Shown one piece after another: positions 34,261 to 45,236 of a stretch of 64,000 nt of DNA. This DNA is from Cyanophora paradoxa (taxonomy: Eukaryota > Glaucocystophyceae > Cyanophorales > Cyanophoraceae): the NCBI GenBank assembly GCA_004431415.1, contig QPMI01000627.1, positions 62,001 through 126,000 on the forward strand, read 5' to 3'. The first letter of the stretch is position 1. Every line of letters begins with the position of its first letter. The notes under the pieces were generated by a model that ran no database searches, was not told the origin of the DNA, and worked only from the letters and a program-made list of their open reading frames with translations. A program made the translations under genes and the position numbers.

Positions 34261-37200
34261 AGAGCCTTTTCATGTTTGAAGAGCACGCAGGGCAAGAACT
34301 GGCTCCTTGAATCACAACAGCTGCAGGGCAAGAATTGGAACCATCTGGCTAAAGATGGAACCTCGGTGCGTCGGCGCTAGGCTTTTCACCCGTGCAGGTG
34401 ACGCCAAGTCGGCGAGCCTTTAGCGCGAACGACGCTCGAAGACACCCATTTGCATCGTCTCGCGCCCCCCGCGTGTCGCCGGCCTGATCTCAATCGCATA
34501 GCGCTGCTCCAGCGCGGAGGATCCCGCTCGTGGCGGAGAACGCTCGTGAACGCGTCGTCCTTGCCTCTTCAAGCCCCCTTGATCTGCATTCGTTGCCCGG
34601 ACACCGCCGGCGAGTGTTCTTGCGGTTGACAGGCACGCGCGAAAAGGAGACGGCGGGGGCCTAGGCGAAGCAAGGTGCTTTCCGTTTCCTCTCCTTGGAT
34701 CCAATCCCTCATTCCGCTGGCGGGTCAGGGAACGGTGACTCGTCCACACGAGCAGAGCATCACCACCCAGTTCGCCAAGCGTCTTCTCCCGCAGGGCCGG
34801 TGCTCGCTCTTGTTTCAGTTATTTTCGCTTCGATGTTGTTGTGACGCCGGCCGCGTGCGCAGCGGACCGGGTGGCGTTCTCGGACGAGTGGCTGGCTGCT
34901 GGACGCCCTCGGAGTTCATGCGCTTGCGGCCTCTGGGGCGCAGGTGCGGCAGGCGCGGTCGTTTATCGGCATTCTTCTCTTCTTTCGGTTGACGCTCCGA
35001 GCGCAGCGAGCGCTGCGCCTTCGGCATCGCGGTCGAGGGATGCCGGACCGGCCCGGACGCGGCGCGAGCCAGCCTGTTGCTCACTCTCCTCGCTGTGGTG
35101 CACAGCGGTCCGTTTGCCGGTCACCACTCGCTAATCTTCGTTTGATACGCCCGCTGACCGTGATGCGCGCAGCGCGGCGAGCGCAGCAAGGTGCCGGTAA
35201 TCTCATGGGAGCTGCGACCTGCAGGACAGAGATGCAGTGCTTCCCTGGAGGCCGCTGCATCCCGGGTTTTCTTTTGTATTCGTAGCTGCAGCCCAAAAGC
35301 TAGATAGAGCTGGGTTTTTCTCAAAATTGTCTGTTCCCGGAGATTTTTTGCTGCATGCTGCAGCCTGCAGGCCTCGCGCCTCTTTAGCCTACGTATACGA
35401 ATCGACGCAGTTCTCCACGCGCTAGTGCGAGAGAGATCACTCGCTACACGCTCTGCGGCACGAGTCTAGTGCACACTGAATAGGCGCGCCGGCCGGGCGC
35501 CGTGCGCATACACCGTGGCACGCGCGCGCAGCAGTACTGGTGCGTAACAGTGCGCATGCGCATGCGCATGCTGGCCGGCCGCCAGATCCCCGGACGCCGA
35601 ATTTTAATCGGGAAAAAGTATGGACCGTCGGACAAGCCGAATTTTGGACAGCTGCAGGCTAACATGCAGAGCGCGTGCCGGGCGCCGAATTTTGGACAAG
35701 CTCACAGACATGCTAGCTTTGTTCAGGCGCCGCGGCGACGCCAACAGCTTTAAAATACAGCTTCCATTTCCCATATGTTACAAGATTCACAAAGGGGGTG
35801 AACGAGAGTTAGTCCTCGTTTTTGCGCGACGCGGGCACTGTGCGGAATGGTGCAGGGAGGGCGAGGCCAATGGAGAAAAAGTTCATGCCAATCTGTGCAC
35901 CGGCTCGCCCGGAGAAGACCAAACCCGTGGCCTTCTGGAGAGCAATCCGCTTGTCGCAGAAGGCGTACACGCAGGTGCAGGCAAGCGCGCCCGTCGCGTT
36001 CACCGAACGCCTATCCAGCACAAGGCGTGTTAGATAGAAACGGAAGCCATCCAGCGCACCGCAAGTGTTATTGGGTGAGCGGAGTCTTCAGCGCACCACA
36101 AAGACGGGTCCTACGAGGACCGCGGAGTCCAAAATTGACGCAGGCGAAGATAAGCGGTGAAAAGAACTCTTTCGGGCTGCCGGTTTTTCACAACGTCAGG
36201 CATAAGAATATGCATTTGTGAAAGAACGAAAACGCTCGCCAGGGTCGCCCTTGCCATGGATGCATTCAGCGCTTCCTGCCCGAGGGCCGTCAGGGACGCG
36301 AAAGACGATTCACTTTGTGCTGGCGAGCGCGGACCTCGGCTTTCTTCTCCCGCTCCTGAACGTGCAACGCGTCAGCATCAGCGCCGGAAAGTCGATGCGC
36401 CTGGAAAGCGCGGACCTTGGCCTCCTTCTCCCGCTCCTAAACGTCGGAACGGGCATGATCAGCGTGGGCGCCACGCGCACGCGTGTGGAGAGGCCAATGC
36501 GATGCGCCGGCGAGCGCGGACCTCGGCTTTCTTTTCATTCTCCTGAACGTGCAACGCGTCAGCATCAGCGCCGGAAAGTTGATGCGCCTGGAAAGCGCGG
36601 ACCTTGGCCTCCTTCTCCCGCTCCTAAACGTCGGAACGGGCATGATCAGCGTGGGCGCCACGCGCACGCGTGTGGAGAGGCCAATGCGATGCGCCGGCGA
36701 GCGCGGACCTCGGCTTTCTTTTCATTCTCCTGAACGTGCAACGCGTCAGCATCAGCGCCGGAAAGTTGATGCGCCTGGAAAGCGCGGACCTTGGCCTCCT
36801 TCTCCCGCTCCTTAACGTCGGAACGGGCATGATTAGCGTGGGCGCCACGCGCACGCGTGTGGAGAGGCCAATGCGATGCGCCGGCGAGCGCGGACCTCGG
36901 CTTTCTTCTCCCGCTCCTGAACGTGCAACGCGTCAGCATCAGCGCCGGGAAAGTCGATGCGCCCGGAAAGCGCGGACCTTGACCTCCTTCTCCCGCCCCT
37001 GATCGTGGAAATCAGTGCTTAATCGACATTAAACCTGAAAGCACGAGAAGGCGAACCTTCAAGGCCTCTACTTCGGCCTAGCGCGCAGGGGGCATCAGCC
37101 GCAGTTGAAAGGCCGCGCTTGGCCGCAGACTTCACCTTAAGCTTTTCAATCAACGCCTGCTGATCGCCCGCGTCCACATTAGTGAAATCAAGCCAGGTAA

Positions 37201-38339
37201 GCAAGATGTGGTTACCTGATCAGAGCTCGCGTCCTGAGAGTTGCGCGCTTGTGCCTGCAAACGCATTGCTGACGATTGCGCTTGCGCCTGCCAGCGCAGA
37301 GGAAAGAACATACACGCTTATTTTCCTCAAGATCTGTGCTCGGTGGGATCGCCGACGAGTTGGGCGGCGCCATCGGTTTTCACGGCGAGCGCCCTGGGCC
37401 CTTTTCTCGGCTATGAGGATGAAGGGCAGCGGACACCCTCGCTGGGGTGTCTCCGAGCTCACAAAAATGTACCCGCCAATACTTGGCCAGGTTGGCCTCA
37501 AGCCTCAGATAGCCTGTTTAGACAGTGGCCACTTGCCAGAGGCCAATGGCCAGGCCAGGCCAGCTTGGCGAGCTTGGCGGTTGCCATGGGTCGAACGCTA
37601 GCAGCGTGCACCCGCACCTTTAGAGCCGGGTGCCTCTCGCCCATTTGCGCATCGAGAAATTCTAGGCTTCTGTCACACCTGCTGGATCGGCCCGTTGCGA
37701 AAGGCTGGATGCTTGCTCCGCTGAATCGTCGTGAGCTCCCGGCTCCCTGCAAGCCTGTCTGCTTCCGGGCTCAGGTACTACGCAGCTGAGAAGTTGCTCA
37801 TCCGGGCTCAGGTACTGCGCAGCACCCCACTTTACATCAAAGGAATCTTTGAGCTAGGAGTCAATTGCAACTTCCATGCTCCTAGCTCGACCCGACGCGA
37901 TTTCGCGCAGCGGCTTCCCGGGGATTCCTTGCAGCTCCGCTAGTGCCTGGCGGCAGCGCGCTCGCGGAGCGCGCTACAACCGTTGAACCGCTCTCCGCCA
38001 GAAGCTACATGTACAGCGGAGCTCCGCGCTGTTGTGGTGCGTGCTCACCAGGGCGGCGGTTTCCTCCGGAGCTTAATACACAGTTTTAAATGTTTGTTCA
38101 ATGCGCGTTCTCACGTAGTTTTGCTTCCTCGCGTTTCAGGGACAGATCTGGCGCCTGGGAGGCGAGCTCGAGGGACGCCTTCGCGGGGATGGAGGACGGC
38201 CTCCTCGCCCAGGTGTTTACATTCAATATGTCATTTGCTCAAATATCGTCAAGCGTGTGCCATGAGCGCTAGCTCGAGGGGCGCTCGGGGGGAGCTTGGG
38301 GCGGGCGGGGGGTGGTGGGACCAGGCGGGCTCGACCTAA
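34261..38339. other. Gene-poor spacer between duplicated segments
   Basis: About 4 kb with lower GC than the genes. It holds the 187-bp tandem array (36323-37010). Short direct repeats include GGGCAAGAAYTGG (34290 and 34325), GCCGAATTTTGGACA (35636 and 35684) and GGGCTCAGGTACT (37767 and 37803), plus an alternating TGCGCATGCGCATGCGCATG tract (35549-35570). On the reverse strand an open frame at 35809-36021 has a hydrophobic GMNFFSIGLALPAPF stretch. No start, splice partners or family could be found for it, so it is not called as a gene. Confidence 0.4.
36323..37010. repeat. Tandem repeat, 187-bp unit, about 3.7 copies
   Basis: Units begin GCGAGCGCGGACCTCGGCTT at 36323, 36510, 36697 and 36884, exactly 187 bp apart. 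Each unit itself holds two diverged half-units, GCGCGGACCTCGGCTTTCTT and GCGCGGACCTTGGCCTCCTT, about 90 bp apart. Because 187 is not a multiple of three, reading frames rotate between units. On the reverse strand one frame gives Lys/Glu/Ala-rich text such as EKEAKVRAFQAHQLSG, so a decayed coding repeat is possible. Confidence 0.95.
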
Positions 38340-38397
38340 CTTGTAATGAAGGGCTTCATAAAAAAGCTGTACATAGGCGGCGCAAGCCCGGTGCCCC

Positions 38398-38622
38398 GGC
38401 GGACCCGACCTTACTCCGATTTAATTGCAAAAAGATCCTACAAATGCATCGGCGCCGGCGCGCCCCTACATCTCGAGCCAGGCGCTCTCCTCCTCCGCCG
38501 CGGGCGCCCCCGGCGGACTCGACCTTACTCCGATCTAATTGCGAAAAGATCCTACAAATGCATCGGCGCCGGCGCGCCCCTACATCTCGAGCCAGGCGCT
38601 CTCCTCCTCCGCCGCGGCGCCC
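38398..38622. repeat. Tandem duplication of the 3' end of PDI-like copy 2
   Basis: About 115 bp is present twice. Each copy has GGCGGACYCGACCTTACTCC, then AAAGATCCTACAAATGCATC, then the last codons of the gene (CTACATCTCGAGCCAGGCGC on the + strand). The outer copy (about 38398-38510) therefore carries a spare terminal coding segment and stop codon beyond the true end of the gene. Confidence 0.85.
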
Positions 38623-41600
38623 TCTTCTTCACCGCCGCGGCAGAAGTCCGCCTCGTGGCCCGCCGCCGCGAAGGACGCCTCCGCGACGCCCTCGGCCAGC
38701 GCCGCGCCCCCCTCCTCCTCCTTCTCGCCCTCGTCCTCCTCCTTGGCGCCGCCCGAGCGCAGACCCTCGAGCCGCTGCGGAACAGAACAGCTTAGGAAGG
38801 CCGCGGCCGGAAGAGCTGCTCGGCGAATTCGAATTCGAATCGGTGACTCACGATGTCGGCGAAGTCGCGGAGGGCGTCCGCCGTGCGCATGTCGTCGAAG
38901 CGCTCCGCGTCGTACTGGCCCCGCGCCGCCATCCGATGATCAGATAGAGCTCAGGAGCTCAGGAGACGCGATAGAAGCAGTCTCAGGAGCTCAGGAGACG
39001 CGATAGAAGCAGCCTCGGGCTTTTCTGAGCTAAGAGGCGCGTCCCGGTCCGGCGAAGGATAGAGGGGGGTACGCCCTAACAGAGCGCGGCGCGCGCGGGT
39101 CCCACCTTGTTGTCGATCACGTCAGGCGTCTTCTTCGTGAGGAACACAACGTAGGGCACCCTAGTTCAGGGCACCGGTCAGGGGCCTCGCCCCGGGGGAG
39201 GGGGGGGTACGGGAAGCGCACCCGTCGATGGGGTACCCCGCCAGCTCGCCGATCTGGTGCTCCACGGAGTTGATCCTGCCCGCCCCCCGTCCGTCGGGGC
39301 CGGGGCACGGATCGGGGGCGAGGGCCCGGTCGGTTGGAGAAGCCCCCCTCTCCCTTCTTTCTACAGCTATGCCTTGCTCCGACCCCCGGGCCCCGGGCGG
39401 GGCGGGAGACTCTGAGTGCAAGGGCGCGCCTGGCGACGGGGATCTTGCCGGCGACCTCGCGGGCGTAGTCCTCGTACTCCGGCGCGAACTTGTTGCAGTG
39501 GCCTGCGCACCGCCCGCCCGCTCAGAGGCTGGCTACAGGGCGCGCGGCGGTCCGGGGCGCGGGCCGCACCGCACTCAGTCCAGTACGCCTCCACGAACAT
39601 CGCGTCTGCGGGGCGGGCCCCGGGGCGCAGGCGCCGATCAGGGGGGGCGGAACCCCGGGGAGAAGGGGGTCGGTGGGGCCAAGAGGAGGTCGGGCCCGAG
39701 GCGAAGAGAGATGCGGGGGTAGGGACAGTGGCTTGGGAAGGAGGCGATCGGGCGGGGCAAGGGCGCGAGGGGCGGGGGAGGAGGGCGGGCCCCGGCGGGC
39801 GAAGCGAAGGGGGGCGGTTGGCAGGGGAACGAGTGAAAGGAGCGGGAGGCGGGGGAGGCGGGGCGGGGCGGGGCGGGGCTAGCGATGGGGCTCGAGCCCA
39901 GCTTGCTAGCCCGAGCCGGGCTCGAGCCGGCACCCCTCGAGCCGCGCGCCCCGGCTCGAGCCCCGTCTCTAGCTGGCCCCGCCCGGGCGGGCGCACCGCC
40001 GGGGAGCCTGCCCTCCTCCTGCGCCGCGATGAGCGCTTCCAGATCCGCCGCGCTCCCCAGCTCGATCACCTGAGCGCTGAGAGCTCAGCCGGGGCCTTGG
40101 AAGGGGGCTGGAGGGGAGGTGGGGGGGAGGCGGGTGGGTGGGAGGGAGGGGAGGGCCGCGCCCGGCCTCCGCCTCCGTTGAGAGCTCAACCGTGGCTTTT
40201 GGAAGAGCGTGGGAAGGAGGCGGGTGGGAGCGCCCGTCCGGCCTTGTCGTCGTCGCCGTCTAGTACTAATAGAAGTCTAAGGTTCTCTCTAGCGTGTCCC
40301 CCGAATAAACGAGAGCGCGCGCCCGCCCCGCCTCGACGGCGGCCTTCGCCTCCTCGATGTCGATCGTGGCCCCCCGCGCCGCCGCCTCGCTCGCCGTCTT
40401 CTCCTTCTGCGGGGGCGCGTCGGTTGGCGGTGTTGGAGCGCCTCTCCCTCTTATTCTCCAGGGCCGCTCTTCCCTGACAGACGCAGATCTCGAAACGCGT
40501 CTCTCCCATCTTTGGACGCGCGGAAAGCGTCTATGAGGGATCCCACTCGACGCGGCTAAGCTGGCGCTAGTTCTCCCCGCTACTATCCCAGAGGGGCGGG
40601 CGGGCGGGCGGGCGGGCGGGGCGCACGGCAGGGGCGCGGCGGTCGATGCCGCAGTTCTCGGCGATGTACTCCTTCAGCCCGTCGACCGTCCGGTCCCCCA
40701 GGTACTCTGTACCCCGCCCCGCCGCGCGCGTCTCAGTGGGGCGGCCTGAGGGGCGGGGCGCGGCGGGGCAGGGCGGCGGAGGCGGCGTGGAGAGCTAGAT
40801 AGCTAGCAATCGGGGGTGGCAGAGGCAGCGGCGACCGGCGGCGGCGGCGCACCCTCGGTGTCGAACTTGTAGTCGACCTCCCCCGGGGTTTTCTGGCGTC
40901 CTCCTTCGGCCCGAGGTGGGCGGGCAGCGCGGGGGGTACCGGCGCACCTTCTCCAGGAAGACGAACGAGGGGTACCCGTGGATGTCCTGGCCCCCGATGG
41001 TCGCGATGCCGGCCTCTGCGGCGTCTGCGGCCGCCCGCCCGGGCGAGCGCCCGTCAGCGCTCCGCCGCCCGCCTACCCGCCCGCCCCAGAGAGGTCGCAC
41101 CGATGCGAGCGATGACCATCTGCGGTGGGGCGGGGCGGGGCGGGGCGGGGCGGGGCGGGGCGGGGCGGGGCGGGGCGGGACGGCGCGTCAGCGCGGGCGA
41201 GGCTTGGCGGGCGAAGACACCGCGCGCAGGGGCGCTAGCTTTTACCGGCGAGCCCCTATGAATCGCGGCCAGCTAGCTACGGCGCGGGCGGGGCCGCAGT
41301 GCGCCCGAGCACCTTGCCCTTGACGCCGTCGGCGGCTGCCAGGCCCTCGTACACGGGCTTTGCCTTCATGCAGTGCCTGCACCAGGAAGCGTAGCCCTCG
41401 ACCATCAGGCAGTCTGCGGCCCCGCCGCTAAGCCGCGGAGCCGAAGCTTTCCGAAGTTCGCGGCGCCAACGGACGCCGGGTTCAAGCCGGCGCTCTAGCT
41501 GAGGGCGCCGGGCGCACCGCCGGGGAGCTCTCCGTCCTCAACCGCGACGAGTAGGTCCTCCAGCTCCTGCAGGCGAGTCAGCAGCGGCGGCTGGCGCGAG

Positions 41601-41707
41601 CCGAAGTTGCGGCGCGCCTCGTTACTCTTCAGCTCGATGACGCGGCCCTCCTCGACGGCGCGCTTCGCCGCCGGCACATCGAAGTCTGTCAGCGGCTCCG
41701 ACGACAT
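38580..41707 (-). CDS. PDI-like protein with two thioredoxin domains
   Basis: The ATG at 41707 gives MSSEPLTDFDVPAAKRAV. Domain 1 has VIELKSNEARR, LEDLLVAVEDGELPG, then by splicing GYASWCRHCMKAKPVYE (41390), GQDIHGYPSFVFLEK (40985; cis-Pro loop), PGEVDYKFDTE (40880) and YLGDRTVDGLKEYIAEN (40700). The CRHC motif is a redox-type CXXC. Domain 2 repeats the plan: VIELGSAADLEALIAAQEEG (40070), AMFVEAYWTEC spliced to GHCNKFAPEYEDYA (39600 and 39515) to form CGHC, GELAGYPIDG (39240), VPYVVFLTKKTPDVID (39150) and a C-terminal helix YDAERFDDMRTADALRDF. An acidic Glu/Ala tail ends SAWLEM with no KDEL signal. There is no N-terminal signal peptide, so a cytosolic, nuclear or organellar site is possible. 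The likely role is thiol-disulfide exchange. It diverges from SbtA copy 2. No frame break is seen. Confidence 0.75.
41127..41179. repeat. (GGGGC)n microsatellite in an intron
   Basis: About ten tandem GGGGC units lie in an intron of PDI-like copy 2. The matching intron of copy 1 (33439-33468) has about six. The tract is able to form G-quadruplexes and has changed length since duplication. Confidence 0.9.
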
Positions 41708-42010
41708 AGCGGCTGCGGGCGCGGCGGGCGCGGCGGTTAGCTCGAATTCGAAGTGCTTATACCGTGGCTGCTAGCTCGGCGCACCGTGGCACCGGCAGCG
41801 AGCACGAGGGCGAGCAAGGGTCACTCGGGGGGTAGAGGCGATGGGCCAGCTTGCAACACCGGGGTCGTAAAAGGCAACAATACTTGGAACGTCGCCGTAT
41901 AATTCCGCGTAAAACGCCACGGGTAATATAATTCCACGCTCGTAAAAAGCCGCGGCTAAGGAGCTGTTCAGTCAGACGTTTAGGCAGTCAGCAGAGAAGC
42001 TAGAGTAGAG
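41708..42010. promoter_or_regulatory. Shared divergent promoter of PDI-like and SbtA genes
   Basis: 303 bp separate the two start codons. Parts of it are conserved in both separated pieces of the other copy: GCGGTTAGCTCGAATTCGAAG beside the PDI-like gene, and ATAATTCCGCG with TAAAAGGCAACAATACTTGG beside SbtA. An in-frame TAG before the SbtA ATG fixes the earliest possible start. Conservation in both copies suggests that the regulatory elements lie here. Confidence 0.6.
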
Positions 42011-44270
42011 ATGGCGTTCGTCGTTCCGACCCCGTCCCACGCCGCGTCGACCCAGGCCGCGCCGGTCCTCCGGGCCGCGCGCGTCGCCGTCCAGCCGCGC
42101 GCGACCGGCCTCACCAGCCGCAAGGTCGTCCTAGGCCGCTCTTTCCTCGCCGGCGAGGCCGTCAGCAAGTGCGTGCCCGCTCCGCCGCGCCCGGGGACCA
42201 GCCTAGGCGAACCCGGGCTGGAGCGTCGCGGCCGTCGCGCGCCGGATCGGGGCCGTCGCGCGCGCGTACGCGACCCTTGGCCGCTTCTCTAGACGTCGAC
42301 GGAGCGTCGACGCGCGCCTACGGCCCGCCGCGCCCTCCCGGCCCCGCGCGCCGCTTCGGGGCCCGTACGTATACGCGGGCGGGAGGCTGACGCGGGTCGC
42401 GCGCAGGAAGTCGGTGCTCTCGGCCCCGGCCCAGCGCTTCCTCAGCACCATCCAGGCGAGCGGCAATGGTGCGCCGGCCGAGCGGCGTCGCGCGCGCGCG
42501 CGCGGGGCCGGGACGGGGCTAATGATTGCCTCCCTGGGCAGCGCCGGCGGGCCTCGAGATCCCGTCGATGACGGGCGCGGCGTCCAAGTTCCTGGACGTG
42601 AACACGCTCTCGAGCCTCTCGGCGGCGGCGGAGAAGACCGTCGCGCAGTCGCTGACCCTCGCCGCGGACGCGCCGGCGTCGCAGGCCGCCCTCGCGGCCG
42701 CCAACCTCAAGTCGCCTGCCGTCCTGGTGCGCAGCGCCGCCGGCCGCCCGGCGCCGCGCCGCGCCTTGCCGGGGCCGACGCGGGGCCGGGGGCAGGCGTT
42801 CTTCCTCGGCGCGATTGCGGCCTTCGTCCGCTCGGACCTCTCCTTCCCCGCCGGCTACCAGTCGTCCATCTCCATCTACCTCCTCCTCGCCCTCGGCCTC
42901 AAGGGTGGCGTCGCCGTCGCCAACGGTGCCCCCCGCCCCGCCCCTGCCCCTCGACGCCGGCGCTGACGGGCCGCGCGCGCGCAGTGGCGGACCTGTCGAC
43001 GCTGGCGGGCCCGGCGTTCGGCACGCTGCTGCTCGGCTGCATCGCCCCGGCGTGGACCTTCTTCGTCCTCAAGAACTGGCTCAAGCTCTCCCTCGAGGAC
43101 GCCTGCGGTCCGCCCCGCCCCTGCCCTTACCCCGCCCCGCGCCGTACCCCCGCTGAGGCGCGCGCGCAGCGATGGCGGCCCACTACGCGTCGACGTCGGC
43201 CGTGACGTTCATCGCGTCGCTCACGTTCATGGAGCTGAACAAGGTCTCCGTCGAGGGGTACATGCCCGCCCTCCTCACCCTCCTCGAGATCCCCGGTCCG
43301 CCCCCGCCGCATCCCCCGCGCGTTCGGCGCTCGTCTGACGCGGGGCGGCAGGCATCATCATCGCGCTGCTGACGTACGCGTACCTCAAGGGCGAGCCGGA
43401 GGATGAGGACGTGTCCGAGAAGGAGTACGTCCCGCGCCCCGTCGAGTCGCTCTCCCCGGGCCCCCTCGTCTCCATGGACGCCAAGTCTGAGCAGGCCCGC
43501 CCCGCCCCCCCCCCCCCCCCCCCCCCCCGGCCCGCCTTGGCCGCGGCTGACTCGGCCCCCCCTCAGGTGATGATTGGGGACCAGGCGACCGGAGCGGCGG
43601 CCGCGTCGGAGGAGAAGAAGACGTCGTCGTCGGAGCGCCTCAAGGAGGCCATCGCTGACGTGCTCTACGGCAAGTCGATCATCCTGCTCATCGGCGGCCT
43701 CATCATCGGCTGGGTCTGCGGCGAGGAGGGCTTCAAGAAGGTCTCGCCCTTCTTCGTGCAGCCCTTCCAGGGCATCCTCCTCATGTTCCTGCTCGAGCTC
43801 GGCCTCATCGCCGGCAACCGCTTCCGCGACTTCCTCTCGGTCGGCCCCTCGCTCGCCGTCTTCGCCATCCTGGCGCCCATCATCAACGGCTCGCTCGGCG
43901 TCTTGATCGGCCACCAGTTCGGCCTCTCGGTCGGCGGCTCCACCGTCCTCGCCGCCCTCGCCGCCTCGGCCTCGTACATCGCGGCGCCGGCGGCCGTCCG
44001 CATCGCCATCCCCGACGCCAACCCCTCGTACTACGTCACCACCTCGCTCGCCATCACCTTCCCCTTCAACATCACCATCGGCATCCCCCTCTACTACGCC
44101 CTCGCCCAGGCCGTCTTCAACAGCGGCGCCGCATAAGCGGCCCCCCTCGAAATCCCCGCGTCTCTGCCATTCTCCCTCCCCCCTCGCCCTGTCCTCGCCC
44201 CTAGTGCCAATGCGTTTCATCGATCCGACACGCGACATCGATCCCGTATAATCTCTTTGCCCTCGTCCAG
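41790..44270 (+). repeat. Right arm of inverted duplication (SbtA segment)
   Basis: This is the counterpart of 27490-29930 in the opposite orientation. Homology runs from TACCCCCCGAGTG-type upstream DNA, through the gene, to GATCCCGTATAAT downstream of the stop. The downstream matches are weaker than the coding ones. Confidence 0.85.
42011..44136 (+). CDS. sbtA: SbtA-type sodium-dependent bicarbonate transporter, copy 2
   Basis: This has the same protein plan as copy 1. Exon 1 ends at about 42168 (GEAVSK). Then come KSVLSAPAQRFLSTIQASG (42407-), LEIPSMTGAASKFLDVNTLS (42555-), the first membrane exon FFLGAIAAFVRSDL (42800-), ADLSTLAGPAFGTLLLGCIA (42986-), AAHYASTSAVTFIASLTFM (43174-), a linker exon to SMDAK (43487), and the long last exon from 43567 to the stop at 44134-44136. 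The exon between 42727 and 42797 looks in frame, but it differs from copy 1 much more than its flanks do, so it is best read as a 72-bp intron. The intron before the last exon has a C24 tract (43505-43528) absent from copy 1. The leader is Ala/Arg/Ser-rich without a hydrophobic signal peptide. The role is bicarbonate uptake into the cell or an organelle; the compartment is not resolved. Confidence 0.85.
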
Positions 44271-44430
44271 CCAGGCGACAGCTGCAGAGGGTTTTTGTGT
44301 AGAGTAATGTAGCGTACTGTCCTAGCCCGCCTCTGCAGCCGTAGCCGGGCTTTTGTATGAGTAGTGGAACCGTAATTTATGAGAACTTTTTCAGTCTGAG
44401 CCGGGGATGAGTTCGGGGCCTCAGGGCCGG

Positions 44431-44875
44431 GAACGCGGAATCGACGCGTTGGAATGGGAGAGGGAGGGACTAGGTGCGTTGCAATTGGTAGGACTGGAAT
44501 GGCGCAGAGAAGGCGCCGGCGTCGACAGTGGCGCGACGTCAGCGCGGAACGCGGAATCGACGCGTTGGAATGGGAGAGGGAGGGACTAGGTGCGTTGCAA
44601 TTGGTAGGACTGGAATGGCGCAGAGAAGGCGCCGGCGTCGACAGTGGCGCGGCGTCAGCGCGGAACGCGGAATCGACGCGTTGGAATGGGAGAGGGAGGG
44701 ACTAGGTGCGTTGCAATTGGTAGGACTGGAATGGCGCAGAGAAGGCGCCGGCGTCGACAGTGGCGCGGCGTCAGCGCGGAACGCGGAATCGACGCGTTGG
44801 AATGGGAGAGGGAGGGACTGAGTGCGTTGGTGGGACTTGAATGGACCAGAGCAGGCGCCGGCGTTAGCGCGGGCC
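44431..44875. repeat. Tandem repeat, 116-bp unit, about 4 copies
   Basis: Units begin GAACGCGGAATCGACGCGTT at 44431, 44547, 44663 and 44779. The first three are nearly identical and the last is diverged and shortened. The array lies between the convergent 3' ends of SbtA copy 2 and the TPGS2-like gene. Long open frames over it are a product of the repeat. Confidence 0.95.
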
Positions 44876-45236
44876 GATTGGGGCGGAGCTGGGCCGCTGC
44901 CGCGAGGCGGAGGCCGGGCGCTGCGGGGCCGGCGGCGGCGTCGGCTCGCCGGCGGCGGCCGCGGCGAAGGCGGCGCCGGCCTGCGCCAGCGCGCTTCGGA
45001 AGACGCTCTGCTGGCTCCTGGGACGCCCGGCCGAGGCCGAGGCGGGGCGCGCCCCGCGGCGGCGGCTGTTCGCGGCGGGCCGGCGGCCCCACGGCGGCGG
45101 CGGGCGCGGCCGAAGTCACTCTGCGAACGTCCAAGGCGAGCCTTATGAGCCTTAAACAACCAGAACCTAGGTCCCTTAAGGAGCCATTTAAGCTTTTTTG
45201 GGTCCTTTGAGCCTTTGGAAGGGGCCGCGCGCGTGC

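Noticed and set aside
35809-36021. Small membrane-protein gene on the reverse strand
   Set aside because: It has a hydrophobic stretch, but no start context, splice partners or family could be found, and the region is full of repeats.
42727-42797. Extra 24-residue loop in SbtA from an in-frame insert
   Set aside because: The insert has GTGCGC and GGCAG ends and varies between the two copies far more than its flanks, so it is an intron.
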